From Ruminococcaceae bacterium UBA1425 (GTDB lineage: Bacteria > Bacillota > Clostridia > Oscillospirales > Acutalibacteraceae), in contig DCUB01000031.1 in NCBI GenBank assembly GCA_002329365.1, positions 1 through 24,211 on the forward strand: a DNA stretch of 24,211 nucleotides, written 5' to 3'. The notes below the pieces were generated by a model, which saw only the letters and a program-made list of their open reading frames with translations, was not told the DNA's origin and made no database searches. Numbering within the stretch: position 1 is the stretch's first letter; each line of letters starts with the position of its first letter. Shown here piece after piece: positions 15,989 through 23,219 of this stretch. A program made the translations under genes and the position numbers.

Positions 15989-16021
15989 CGCCGAAGCCTC
16001 CGCAAAAAGGAGGCTTCGGCG
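15989..16021 (+). terminator. Strong hairpin after spoVM, probable terminator
   Basis: A perfect 13-bp G+C-rich stem, CGCCGAAGCCTCC (15989-16001) with GGAGGCTTCGGCG (16009-16021), encloses the loop GCAAAAA. It is followed by a T-biased but interrupted stretch (ACGTCTGTTATATT) rather than a clean T-run. Its place at the end of the long + strand cluster supports a terminator. Confidence 0.6.
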
Positions 16022-16045
16022 ACGTCTGTTATATTAAAATGAAAA

Positions 16046-16117
16046 GTAGGGAACGCATTCATGCGTTCCGAATAAGTCCGAAAACAGCTTTGTGTAGGGA
16101 CACGGCGCGCCGAGTCC
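16046..16117 (+). repeat. Palindrome pair, copy A of an intergenic repeat family
   Basis: Between spoVM and the radical SAM gene. GTAG precedes GGAACGCATTCATGCGTTCC (16050-16069; 9-bp arms, 2-base centre). A second GTAG precedes GGACACGGCGCGCCGAGTCC (16098-16117; a 20-bp palindrome with one mismatch). Both units recur in later gaps (20628-20743, 23036-23135), each introduced by GTAGGGA or a close variant. No protein-coding content is seen. Confidence 0.7.
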
Positions 16118-16160
16118 GCTAAAAAGCGGGTGCCGTAAAACGGGACAAGGAACGGTGAAA

Positions 16161-17117
16161 ATGACATACAAACCATACAACTCTCTGGACAAATACTTAA
16201 AGGAGCGGTTCGGCGGAAAGCTGTACAAGCTGGCGCTGAGCTGCGCCGAAACATGCCCAAACAGGGACGGAACAGTTGGTATGGGCGGCTGCATCTTCTG
16301 CGGTGAGGGCGGCTCCGGCGACTTTGCGCAGTCCCCCGGTATGCCTGTAAGCGTGCAGATAGAAACGGCAAAGGCACTTGTGGCAAAAAAGCTGAAAAAT
16401 AATGTCAACGTTCGGTACATCGCTTATTTTCAAAGCTTCACCTCAACCTACACGCCGATGTCAAAAATGCGCGAGGCATTTTGGGGGGCGGCGGAAAACG
16501 AAGAAATAGCCGTGGTATCCGTTGCCACAAGAGCCGACTGTCTTCCCCTCGAAACGCTTTCGCTCCTGACGGAGGTAAACAATATAAAGCCCGTATGGGT
16601 TGAGCTTGGGCTTCAGACATCAAACGACAAAACGGCGGAGCTGATTAACAGATGCTGCCCGCTGTCAACCTTTGAAAACTCCGTGAAGGAATTGAAAAGC
16701 AGAGGGCTTGAGGTAATCGTACACATCATTCTCGGCCTGCCCGGCGAAACGCTTTACGATATGCTTTCAACCATAGATTATGTAAACTCGCTGAAAGTAA
16801 ACGGCGTAAAGCTTCAACTGCTCCATGTTCAGAAGGATACGCGGCTTGCAAAAACGGGTTACACTCCGATGACGCTTTCGGAATACACCGACGCCCTGAT
16901 TGCGTGTGTCGAGCGGCTTTCCCCCGACATCGTCATTCACAGGCTTACGGGCGACGGGGCAAAAAAGAACCTTATCTCTCCTGCCTGGAGCGCGGACAAG
17001 AAAAAGGTTCTTAACACGATTCATCGCGAGATGAAAGTAAGGGGCTCGTTCCAGGGCAGGACTTTCGTTGATTTTCCGAAAAATGACGGAGAAACGCAGG
17101 ACAGTTTTTTACGGTGA
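16161..17117 (+). CDS. YhcC/TIGR01212 family radical SAM protein
   Basis: A 318-residue radical SAM protein of the YhcC (TIGR01212) family, of unknown substrate and related in layout to Elp3/HemN-like enzymes. The N-terminus YKPYNSLDKYLKERFGGKLYK is diagnostic. The iron-sulfur cysteines have the family's stretched spacing: Cys32 in CPNRDG, then Cys44 and Cys47 in GGCIFC. Further family blocks are VRYIAYFQSFTSTY, VWVELGLQTSND and VHIILGLPGET. ATG 16161 is chosen with AAGGA nine bases upstream; GTG 16155 would add two residues. It stands alone between repeat-containing gaps, so it is probably its own transcription unit, though no clear promoter was found. Confidence 0.9.
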   Translation: MTYKPYNSLDKYLKERFGGKLYKLALSCAETCPNRDGTVGMGGCIFCGEGGSGDFAQSPGMPVSVQIETAKALVAKKLKNNVNVRYIAYFQSFTSTYTPMSKMREAFWGAAENEEIAVVSVATRADCLPLETLSLLTEVNNIKPVWVELGLQTSNDKTAELINRCCPLSTFENSVKELKSRGLEVIVHIILGLPGETLYDMLSTIDYVNSLKVNGVKLQLLHVQKDTRLAKTGYTPMTLSEYTDALIACVERLSPDIVIHRLTGDGAKKNLISPAWSADKKKVLNTIHREMKVRGSFQGRTFVDFPKNDGETQDSFLR

Positions 17118-17132
17118 TGAACTGAACCGCGG

Positions 17133-17209
17133 CGGAACGCATAAATGCGTTTCCTACGACATTGATTGTTATAGCAGTCAAAAAGCAGGGAACGGATTCA
17201 TCCGTTCCG
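17133..17209 (+). repeat. Palindrome pair, copy B of the intergenic repeat family
   Basis: GGAACGCAT-AA-ATGCGTTTCC (17134-17154, one extra T in the right arm) and GGAACGGATTCATCCGTTCC (17189-17208; 9-bp perfect arms). They lie in the 199-bp gap between the radical SAM gene and the protease gene. The first resembles copy A unit 1 and the third unit of copy C; the second is the same scaffold with compensating changes on both arms (CGCAT/ATGCG to CGGAT/ATCCG). Confidence 0.65.
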
Positions 17210-17255
17210 AAAACGTTCATAGCAGAATCATGAGACGGCTCAGGCGTTTTCCCCG

Positions 17256-17284
17256 TTGACGGGCGGGAAGCAATATGGTAATAT
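17256..17284 (+). promoter_or_regulatory. Promoter of the S8 protease gene (sigma-A type)
   Basis: TTGACG (17256-17261, 5/6 match to -35) and TAATAT (17279-17284) are separated by exactly 17 bases. The predicted start of transcription is near 17291, leaving a 25-base leader with GGGGAAG (17302-17308) eight bases before the ATG at 17317. The gene follows a repeat-filled gap, which fits its own promoter. Confidence 0.6.
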
Positions 17285-17316
17285 GAAAACAAGATAATTT
17301 CGGGGAAGCAAGCAAC

Positions 17317-19608
17317 ATGAAAAAGCGGCTGAAAACAATAATATCGTGTATTTTTGCCCTTTGCCTTCTGCAGGGGCTGTTTCTGTTTGCCGCGGGAGCG
17401 CCGAAGTCCGAATACACAATGACCGCCTCCGACTACGGCGAGTTCTGCGATATGCTTTCAACGCTGACGCGAAGCGGGGGGAGCGAAAAAAGCGCGCAAG
17501 CCCCTGCCGATTCGTCCGGCGGCGACTATACCTCTAAAAGGGTAATAGTAAAGACAGACGGCATGAAAACAGTCCCGCCCGGCTTCGACGAGGTCTGTTC
17601 GATAAAAGGGCCCGACGGATTATACATATTTCAGTTCGGCAGCGAGCGCGACGCCGAAAAGTGCGTAAACACGCTAAGCGGGAAAAGCGGAATCAGATAC
17701 GCGGTGCCGGATACGAAGGTCCGGCTTTGCGAACAGGAAGAAAAATCCGAAACAGAGCAGGGCGGGTATTCCGCCGGCACGCACCTTTCATGGGGCGCGG
17801 ATTATATTGAGATTGACCTTTATTCCGAATGGGTTACAAAAACGGTCAGCTCGTCCGAAACGGTAACTGTGGCGGTCGTCGACTCGGGTATTGCGTATCA
17901 CGACCTTTTAAATCCCGTCGTTACGGCCGACGGAATGGATTTCGTGGACAGCGACCCCCGAAACGACGTTCACGGTCACGGCACGCATGTAGCGGGGATA
18001 ATTGCCGACTGCACGCGGGGGCAAAATGTAAAACTGATGCCGGTTCGCGTTCTCGGCGCCGACGGCACGGGCTATACGTCGTCAGTAGTCGCGGGAATAG
18101 GATACGCCGTTTCAATGGGCGCGGACGTTATTAATTTCAGCATCGATGGGACGCACGACAAGTCAAAGGACGACGCAGTCAACAGCGCCGTCGAAAACGG
18201 AGTTATCTTTGTCTGCGCGGCGGGCAATCTCGGCGACAGTATCGATAAATATCACTATTGCCCTGCGCACAACGAAAACGCAATCGTCGTCGGGTCAATA
18301 AATAAGAGCGGAAAGAAAAGCAGCTTTTCAAACTTCAGCAGCACCGTCGATGTTGCCGCACCGGGAAACGAAATAGTAAGCTGCGGACTTAACAACGATA
18401 CAATATCGAAAAACGGCACGTCCATGGCAACGGCCTTCATAACGTCAATCGCGGCGATATACAAAATACATAACCCGGCGGCACGCGCGGAGGACGCCGA
18501 CGCCTTTATCAAGGAGTATTCGTTCGACCCCGGAAACGACGGCGCAGACGTAAACTACGGTCACGGCGTGCCGAAGCTTTCCGGCTTTTATTACAAAGAT
18601 ATTTTTTCATGGCGGTCAAACACGGATGGAATCGAGATAACCGGCATAATTGACGACGGGCTGTGCGGCACTGTGCCATACAGCATCGGCGGACGCTGTG
18701 TAACGGGGATAGGCGCGTCGGCGTTCAGGAACAGCGGCACGTTGCATAGAGTTTCGCTGCCCGAGGGGCTTAAATACATCGGCACGGGCGCGTTTTTCGG
18801 ATGTTCTTCGATAGAAGAAATAAACATACCTGACAGCGTGACATCCGTCGGCGATTATGCCTTTTTCGGCTGCGACTCGCTTTCAAGGCTGAGGCTCGGC
18901 GCCGTAACATCATCTCTCGGCGCCTTCTGCGCGGGGTTTACGGGCAGCGTTTCCGAGCCTTCGCCGGTGGACGGCTTTGTCTTGGAGGGATACTCTGGTA
19001 CGGCGGCGGAAAGCTATGCCGGTGAAAACGGGCTATTGTTTGAGGAGTCGCAAAAGCTTCAGATAACGTCTGACAGCGGACGGATATACACGGAGCAGGG
19101 GAGAAAGATTGTCCCGATTTTCAGAATTTATCCGCCGTCGCTGTCCGGCCTATGCGATATCAGTTTCTCGTCTTCCGACATTTCGGTTGTTTTCCCGTCG
19201 CCGGGAAATATGCTTAAGGCTGTCGCCCCGGGAAATGCCGAAATCAAAATAACAGCGTCACACAACGGCGACGCGTCTTCATGTGTCATACATGTAACCG
19301 TTGTGGAAAAGGCTCTGGAGATTGCCGGCGGCTCCGTTGCCATGCGGTACAAGGAAGCAAAGACGCTGACGGCGGGCTTTAACATTCCCGGTTACTCCCG
19401 GGACGACATTGTTTGGAGCAGCGACAACGAAGATGTGGCGAGGGTTTCGGAAAACGGCGTTGTTACGGGAGCGGGAAGGGGAACGGCAACGGTAAGGGCA
19501 ACAACAAATGACGGGCTGTACTCGGCGGAATGCACTGTAAAGGTCAGCTATTCCCCGCTGCAATGGATAATTATTATATTATTGTTCGGCTGGATATGGT
19601 ACATATAG
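17317..19608 (+). CDS. Surface subtilisin-like (S8) protease with LRR and Ig-like domains
   Basis: A 763-residue exported serine protease. Residues 1-27 are a signal peptide (KKR then a hydrophobic run, AAGA). An I9-like propeptide follows (about 68-147), then the S8 domain with an intact triad: Asp189 (VAVVDSGI), His221 (GHGTHVAG) and Ser369 (NGTSMAT), with oxyanion Asn304. Two to three BspA-like leucine-rich units follow (about 455-545: GASAFRNSGTLHRVSLPEGL, AFFGCSSIEEINIPDSV), with a cap GYSGTAAESYA. Two Ig-like (Big_2 type) domains come next (about 580-665 and 666-745, WSSDNEDVARVSENGVVTGAG). The last 18 residues form a hydrophobic helix with no charged tail. It has its own promoter and sits 42 bases before the acyltransferase gene. 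The substrate is unknown; adhesion or cell-surface processing is inferred from its modules. Confidence 0.88.
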   Translation: MKKRLKTIISCIFALCLLQGLFLFAAGAPKSEYTMTASDYGEFCDMLSTLTRSGGSEKSAQAPADSSGGDYTSKRVIVKTDGMKTVPPGFDEVCSIKGPDGLYIFQFGSERDAEKCVNTLSGKSGIRYAVPDTKVRLCEQEEKSETEQGGYSAGTHLSWGADYIEIDLYSEWVTKTVSSSETVTVAVVDSGIAYHDLLNPVVTADGMDFVDSDPRNDVHGHGTHVAGIIADCTRGQNVKLMPVRVLGADGTGYTSSVVAGIGYAVSMGADVINFSIDGTHDKSKDDAVNSAVENGVIFVCAAGNLGDSIDKYHYCPAHNENAIVVGSINKSGKKSSFSNFSSTVDVAAPGNEIVSCGLNNDTISKNGTSMATAFITSIAAIYKIHNPAARAEDADAFIKEYSFDPGNDGADVNYGHGVPKLSGFYYKDIFSWRSNTDGIEITGIIDDGLCGTVPYSIGGRCVTGIGASAFRNSGTLHRVSLPEGLKYIGTGAFFGCSSIEEINIPDSVTSVGDYAFFGCDSLSRLRLGAVTSSLGAFCAGFTGSVSEPSPVDGFVLEGYSGTAAESYAGENGLLFEESQKLQITSDSGRIYTEQGRKIVPIFRIYPPSLSGLCDISFSSSDISVVFPSPGNMLKAVAPGNAEIKITASHNGDASSCVIHVTVVEKALEIAGGSVAMRYKEAKTLTAGFNIPGYSRDDIVWSSDNEDVARVSENGVVTGAGRGTATVRATTNDGLYSAECTVKVSYSPLQWIIIILLFGWIWYI

Positions 19609-19650
19609 CTTCGGCGCAAGTAACAGCGGTATCCCGAAAGGAAGAAATCG

Positions 19651-20565
19651 ATGACGGTAACAAAAAAGGTACACTTTGACATAAGAAGAAAAATAGTAGC
19701 AAACATGACGACAGAGAGCTGGCATGATATTCCGCATGTGTCTTATATTTACGAGCCGGACGTGACGGAATTTCTTTCAAGGCTGAAGGAGTTAAACGAA
19801 GGCGGAAGGCTGCACAACAAAATAACGGTTAACACTGTTATGCTGAAGGTTATAGCCGAGGGGCTTCGGGCAGCGCCCGCATGCAACGCGCACATTGAGT
19901 ACAACGCGAAATATGTAAAGGGAACAATAAAGCATCTAAAGGAAATCGACATTTCCGTGCCGTGGATTATGCCGAACGGCGAGATGATGACAATAAACCT
20001 GCGCAACATCGGCGGGCGGACGCTTGACGAAATTGCCGACCTTATGACTGAAACAGCACGCAAAATAGAAAACACCAACATGACCGAGGCCATGTATTCC
20101 GTATCTTATGACAACACGATGAAGGCTTTAAGAAAGGGGCAGGTGCTAAAGGTCATACGCCGCCTGATCGGCGCGAAGATAGGCAACAGCAAGGTTATTT
20201 TGCTTAAGGGCAAGGAAAAACGCGACTACTACGCCATAAGCGAAAACGACCGCATAACGCTTAAGGATTTGGAGCAGGGCTCCGTCACCGTGTCAAACAT
20301 CGGCTCAATATACCGTGACCAGAAGGGCTTTACCGCGCTGCTTGAAATTATCCCGCCGCAGGTATTCGCAGTCAGCGTAGGCGCGGCGCAGAAAAAGCCG
20401 CTCGTCGTGACGGACGAAAACGGAAACGATACGGTAGAAATAAGGCAGGTTCTGCCGTTTTGTGTAGCCTTTGACCACAGGGCGCTCGACTTCGGCGACG
20501 TGGTGCCGTTTATTAAACGGATTGACGAAATATTCGAAAACCCGGAGCAGATAGTGAACTGGTAA
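19651..20565 (+). CDS. Stand-alone 2-oxoacid dehydrogenase acyltransferase (E2) domain protein
   Basis: A 304-residue protein made only of the catalytic domain of E2 acyltransferases (PF00198 type). No lipoyl domain or subunit-binding domain precedes it: the sequence begins MTVTKKVHFDIRRKIVANM, which resembles the start of the catalytic core. The catalytic motif is present as DHRALDFGD (His276, Asp280), with Phe where the usual motif has Gly after Asp (HRxxxDG). SVTVSNIGS and PPQVFAVSVGAAQKKP are family features. An Arg/Lys-rich helix (ALRKGQVLKVIRRLIGAKIG) is inserted at about residue 155-175. No E1 or E3 genes are nearby. Its acyl acceptor is unknown; it could be a chloramphenicol acetyltransferase-like transferase, as the folds are related. 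The start has a strong GAAAGGAAG site. Confidence 0.8.
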   Translation: MTVTKKVHFDIRRKIVANMTTESWHDIPHVSYIYEPDVTEFLSRLKELNEGGRLHNKITVNTVMLKVIAEGLRAAPACNAHIEYNAKYVKGTIKHLKEIDISVPWIMPNGEMMTINLRNIGGRTLDEIADLMTETARKIENTNMTEAMYSVSYDNTMKALRKGQVLKVIRRLIGAKIGNSKVILLKGKEKRDYYAISENDRITLKDLEQGSVTVSNIGSIYRDQKGFTALLEIIPPQVFAVSVGAAQKKPLVVTDENGNDTVEIRQVLPFCVAFDHRALDFGDVVPFIKRIDEIFENPEQIVNW

Positions 20566-20573
20566 AAATAAAA

Positions 20574-20597
20574 GGACACGGACGGTTCCGTGTGTCC
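20574..20597 (+). repeat. Imperfect palindrome after the acyltransferase gene
   Basis: GGACACGGA (20574-20582) can pair with TCCGTGTGTCC (20587-20597) with a 2-base bulge, eight bases after the stop codon. It resembles the GGACACGG...CCGTGTCC unit of the neighbouring repeats. It could contribute to transcript ending but has no T-run. Confidence 0.5.
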
Positions 20598-20627
20598 GTA
20601 CAAATCACATTAATATCATTTTATGCG

Positions 20628-20743
20628 TAGGGAACGGTCTTGACCGCTCCGCAGGGTTTAATGAAGCTTCGGACACGGCACGCCGTGTCCCTACGTCAGG
20701 GTAAATTCGGTACCGTTCTTCGGAACGCATAAATGCGTTCCGC
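20628..20743 (+). repeat. Three-palindrome composite repeat, copy C
   Basis: In order: GTAGGGAACGGTC-TT-GACCGCTCC (20628-20650, one mismatch between arms), GGACACGGCACGCCGTGTCC (20671-20690, arms perfect apart from the A/C centre pair) ending in CTAC, and CGGAACGCATAAATGCGTTCCG (arms at 20721-20730 and 20733-20742). The same three units appear in the same order and orientation at 23036-23135. The gap 20566-20929 between convergent genes holds nothing else except the repeat at 20791-20875 and a degenerate GGGCGGTTCCC near 20770. Confidence 0.72.
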
Positions 20744-20790
20744 AAAGGTATATGCAGCTTGACCACCGTGGGCGGTTCCCTTTACACACA

Positions 20791-20875
20791 AAAAGATTCT
20801 TCGGCACTTTGCGCCTCAGGATGACAGTTATATAAAAATTCTTGTCATTCTGAGCGCAGCGAAGAATCTTTTTTT
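20791..20875. terminator. Bidirectional terminator formed by an AAGATTCTTCG-type inverted repeat
   Basis: Left arm AAAAGATTCTTCG...GCCTCAGGATGACA (20791-20826) and right arm TGTCATTCTGAGCGCAGCGAAGAATCTT (20843-20870) are near-complementary with an A/T-rich loop. The right arm runs into a long T-tract; on the other strand the left arm ends in T5. It lies between the convergent acyltransferase and M23 genes, a good place for a terminator acting on both. The TGTCATTCTGAGCGCAGCGA-type sequence is, to my knowledge, a widespread dispersed repeat in bacterial genomes. Confidence 0.65.
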
Positions 20876-20929
20876 AATTTTCATCAGTTTCAATTTGAAG
20901 AAAGAATAATTAAGTATTTAATCGGTTTT

Positions 20930-21832
20930 CTACATACCCGTCAGCTCCGTCAGCACCCACGCCGGGTTGCAGCGGATGCCGTAAACCCTAAGCTCAAAGT
21001 GCAGGTGAGGTCCGGTTGACCAGCCTGTCGAGCCGACGCGCCCTATTGTTTCGCCCGCTCTGACTACTGTTCCCTTGCCGACGCTTATTTCGCTCAAGTG
21101 GCAGTACATGGTTTCCACGCCGTTGCCGTGGCTCATTATAATGTAATTGCCCTTAGCCTTTGTAAAGCCCGTCGCCGTTATAACGCCGTAATATGCCGCC
21201 GCCACTCTTGCTCCCTCCGGCGCGGCTATATCAATGCCCGTGTGAAAGCTCTCCTTGCCGTCTATCGGGTTTTCCCTGTACCCGAAGCCGGACGTTATTT
21301 TGCCGTAAACGGGAGTTACGGCTTTAACCGATAGTTTTACGGGCGCAAACGAGGATTCCATAAGAGCGTCAAGCACCCTGATATCCTCACCGCCCGATGA
21401 GGTGACAGTGGTAATTTCCGCGTCCTCCTCAATAACCGCCGTGGTCGTTTCGTCCGACGCAAGCGAGCTCTCATACTCCGCGCTGTGGTCGGCATAAATG
21501 GCATTTTCGTCGTCCTGTTCGCCCGCTTCGCCCGCTTCCTGCCTGATTCCGTACAGGCTGAATATGCTTTTGGCGGATGACCATATTTCGCGTGCGCTCA
21601 TGTCGACGCTCATTATCCTGACATACTCCGCGCAAAGCTGCTTATAAAGCCCGGTGCCTGCTTTTCCGAGCCCCCAGACAGTCAGCACAAGCACGGCGCA
21701 GACTATTGTCTGAACAAGAATGACCCTCGGCATCACTTCTTTTTTTTTCTCATCTTCCCTTGCCGCCGCTTCACGCTCCGGCCTGCTCATGCGCTCCCTC
21801 TGCGCGGTATAGCCTTTTTCAAGCTCCTGCAT
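20930..21832 (-). CDS. Membrane-anchored M23 (LytM-type) peptidase
   Basis: A 300-residue protein with a charged cytosolic N-terminus (about 1-34), one membrane helix (about 36-54), an acidic Ser/Thr/Glu-rich linker (about 98-150) and a C-terminal M23 domain (about 170-295). Zinc and catalytic residues are all present: His197 and Asp201 (FHTGIDIAAP), His245 (MYCHLSE), and His276/His278 (GPHLHFEL). It should therefore be an active peptidoglycan endopeptidase on the outer side of the membrane. The layout resembles clostridial SpoIIQ, which keeps an active HxxxD site, but a general cell-division or cell-wall role is equally possible. The start has AAAGGA about 10 bases upstream; a terminator hairpin occupies most of the short gap behind it. 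Confidence 0.87.
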   Translation of the reverse strand: MQELEKGYTAQRERMSRPEREAAAREDEKKKEVMPRVILVQTIVCAVLVLTVWGLGKAGTGLYKQLCAEYVRIMSVDMSAREIWSSAKSIFSLYGIRQEAGEAGEQDDENAIYADHSAEYESSLASDETTTAVIEEDAEITTVTSSGGEDIRVLDALMESSFAPVKLSVKAVTPVYGKITSGFGYRENPIDGKESFHTGIDIAAPEGARVAAAYYGVITATGFTKAKGNYIIMSHGNGVETMYCHLSEISVGKGTVVRAGETIGRVGSTGWSTGPHLHFELRVYGIRCNPAWVLTELTGM

Positions 21833-21863
21833 AGTTTCAGGTTCCTTTCATAAAAAAGTAAAA

Positions 21864-21889
21864 GCCCCTGCAAATATGTATGCAGGGGC
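21864..21889 (-). terminator. Terminator between DUF2804 and M23 genes
   Basis: GCCCCTGCA (21864-21872) pairs with TGCAGGGGC (21881-21889) around an 8-base loop. Read on the minus strand it follows the DUF2804 stop and is followed by TTTTACTTTTTT; on the plus strand it is followed by a T8 run. It should end the DUF2804 transcript, yet it lies only 32 bases before the M23 start. Confidence 0.75.
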
Positions 21890-21906
21890 GCTTTTTTTTA
21901 TGAAGA

Positions 21907-22935
21907 TCAATATTTCATGTATACATGCTCGGCAAAGCACAGCAAATCTTTGAACTCAAGGACAGTGCCGTCGTCGAGTATCGCCTTGCCCGTCATTCTG
22001 CCGAACACCTGATGCTGGTCTGTTTTTATGAGCTTGACATCTATTATTGCCGCTCTGTCGATTATGGGAACAAAGTCCGTTTCAAACCTGCCGTCGCTTG
22101 ACGTGAAGGTCCACGGCTCCATATAGCCTCCCTCGGGGATGTTGAAGGTTACGTCGTCGAGCTTATGGCACTTGCCGTCGTAAAACAGTATGTTTTCGCT
22201 GGCTGCTTTTGTGTCGCCGAAGCCGTAGCCGATGTTAAAGCCGAACGGCTTGCCGTCGATAATACCGTTGCCGGAGCCCCAGTACCATGTGTTTTTGTAG
22301 GTCCATACGCCTCTGCCCCAGTCGAGCGTTCCGAAATCCGTAGAGGGGTCGAAAACGTATTCCCTGCCGTCGAAAACAGCCTTGCCCGAAGCTCTCATGC
22401 AGTTGATTTTCTGATTGTAGTAAAACGCCTTCGGGTTCTCCGCCCACGGAGTAGCAATTACCATTGTGTCCATGCGCGGCTGTATAAGCTCGATTTCGCA
22501 TGAAAAATCCTTGCCCTCGAAGAAGTTTTTAAAGCTGCAGGAAAGGCTGCGCTTTCCCTCGGTGACTATGAACTCCATATCAAGCCGCTTGTCGTGATAG
22601 ACGGTGTTGCCGTGCGAGGAGCAGGACGGGAGCTTTAGCCTGCCCATGGTAAAGGGCTTGATAATTGTTTCGGTATGCTCCCATTTCTTTTTGAAATCGA
22701 ACAGCGTAACGCTTTGAAGCGCTATGTACCCGTCGTCCGATATGGTCATCGCCACGCCGAACTCGTTTTTTTCGGACAAGACAAGGTAATAATCCCACTC
22801 CTTGATTTTGAACGCCGGCGCCTTGATTTTGCTTCTGTCGTAGATCTGAACCTGCTTTCGCGACCAGCCCGGCTCGCGAAGCGTACCGTCGTCCTTCAAA
22901 AGCGGCTGAATTTTAGTGACCTCGTGGTTTCGCAT
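21907..22935 (-). CDS. DUF2804 family protein
   Basis: A 342-residue soluble protein with no signal peptide or membrane helix that matches the DUF2804 family. The hallmark block DFGTLDWGRGVWTYKNTWYWGSGNG (around residue 200-225, rich in Trp) is followed by GFNIGYGFGDTKAASENILFYDG. The predominance of beta strands and the Trp-rich motif resemble lipocalin-like or hydroxyneurosporene-synthase-like beta barrels, an inference only; the function is unknown. The ATG at 22935 has GGAGG ten bases upstream (plus-strand 22946-22950). GGAACC and GGTTCC flank that site and could pair, partly masking it. It is probably monocistronic, as a terminator follows its stop. Confidence 0.82.
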   Translation of the reverse strand: MRNHEVTKIQPLLKDDGTLREPGWSRKQVQIYDRSKIKAPAFKIKEWDYYLVLSEKNEFGVAMTISDDGYIALQSVTLFDFKKKWEHTETIIKPFTMGRLKLPSCSSHGNTVYHDKRLDMEFIVTEGKRSLSCSFKNFFEGKDFSCEIELIQPRMDTMVIATPWAENPKAFYYNQKINCMRASGKAVFDGREYVFDPSTDFGTLDWGRGVWTYKNTWYWGSGNGIIDGKPFGFNIGYGFGDTKAASENILFYDGKCHKLDDVTFNIPEGGYMEPWTFTSSDGRFETDFVPIIDRAAIIDVKLIKTDQHQVFGRMTGKAILDDGTVLEFKDLLCFAEHVYMKY

Positions 22936-22986
22936 TTTCAGGGAACCTCCGTAAAGCCGGTGGTTCCTTTGCCCCCTTTCATATTA

Positions 22987-23016
22987 AATATATAGTTAAT
23001 AACACTGAATACCCAA
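22987..23016 (-). promoter_or_regulatory. Possible promoter of the DUF2804 gene
   Basis: On the minus strand TATATT (22992 down to 22987, 5/6 match to -10) lies 18 bases after TTGGGT (23016 down to 23011, 3/6 match to -35), in an A/T-rich stretch about 50 bases before the ATG. The -35 is poor, so this is tentative. Confidence 0.35.
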
Positions 23017-23035
23017 TTGATGCGTTATTCCTATC

Positions 23036-23135
23036 GTAGGGAACGGTCTTGACCGTTCCGCGTGATTAAAGCGGACACGGCGCGCCGTGTCCCTTCTTGG
23101 GAAATACAGTACCGTTTTTCGGAACGCAAAAGTGC
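23036..23135 (+). repeat. Three-palindrome composite repeat, copy D
   Basis: GTAGGGAACGGTC-TT-GACCGTTCC (23036-23059, palindrome with 9-bp perfect arms at 23040-23059), then GGACACGGCGCGCCGTGTCC (23073-23092, a perfect 20-bp palindrome), then a decayed third unit CGGAACGCAAAAGTGCGG (about 23120-23137). The order, orientation and linker (GGAAATACAGTACCGTTTTT here, GTAAATTCGGTACCGTTCTT in copy C) match copy C. The rest of the 284-bp gap (22936-23219) shows no gene. Confidence 0.72.
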
Positions 23136-23219
23136 GGACTTTGATATTGTACATAAATAATTAAATTAACCTGAAATTGCAGGGGCAGGCGTACCCGACG
23201 ACCCGAAGATTACAGGAGA

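Noticed and set aside
16050..16069. LexA-type operator (GAAC...GTTC)
   Set aside because: Gram-positive LexA boxes need four bases between GAAC and GTTC; here there are ten, and the sequence belongs to a repeat family found after unrelated genes.
20566..20929. CRISPR array or direct-repeat cluster
   Set aside because: The repeats are palindromes of different types with no constant spacing or unique spacers, and there are no cas genes.
23160..23219. Terminator after the yhaM-type gene
   Set aside because: GC-rich stretches are present but no stem of useful length followed by a T-run could be formed by eye.
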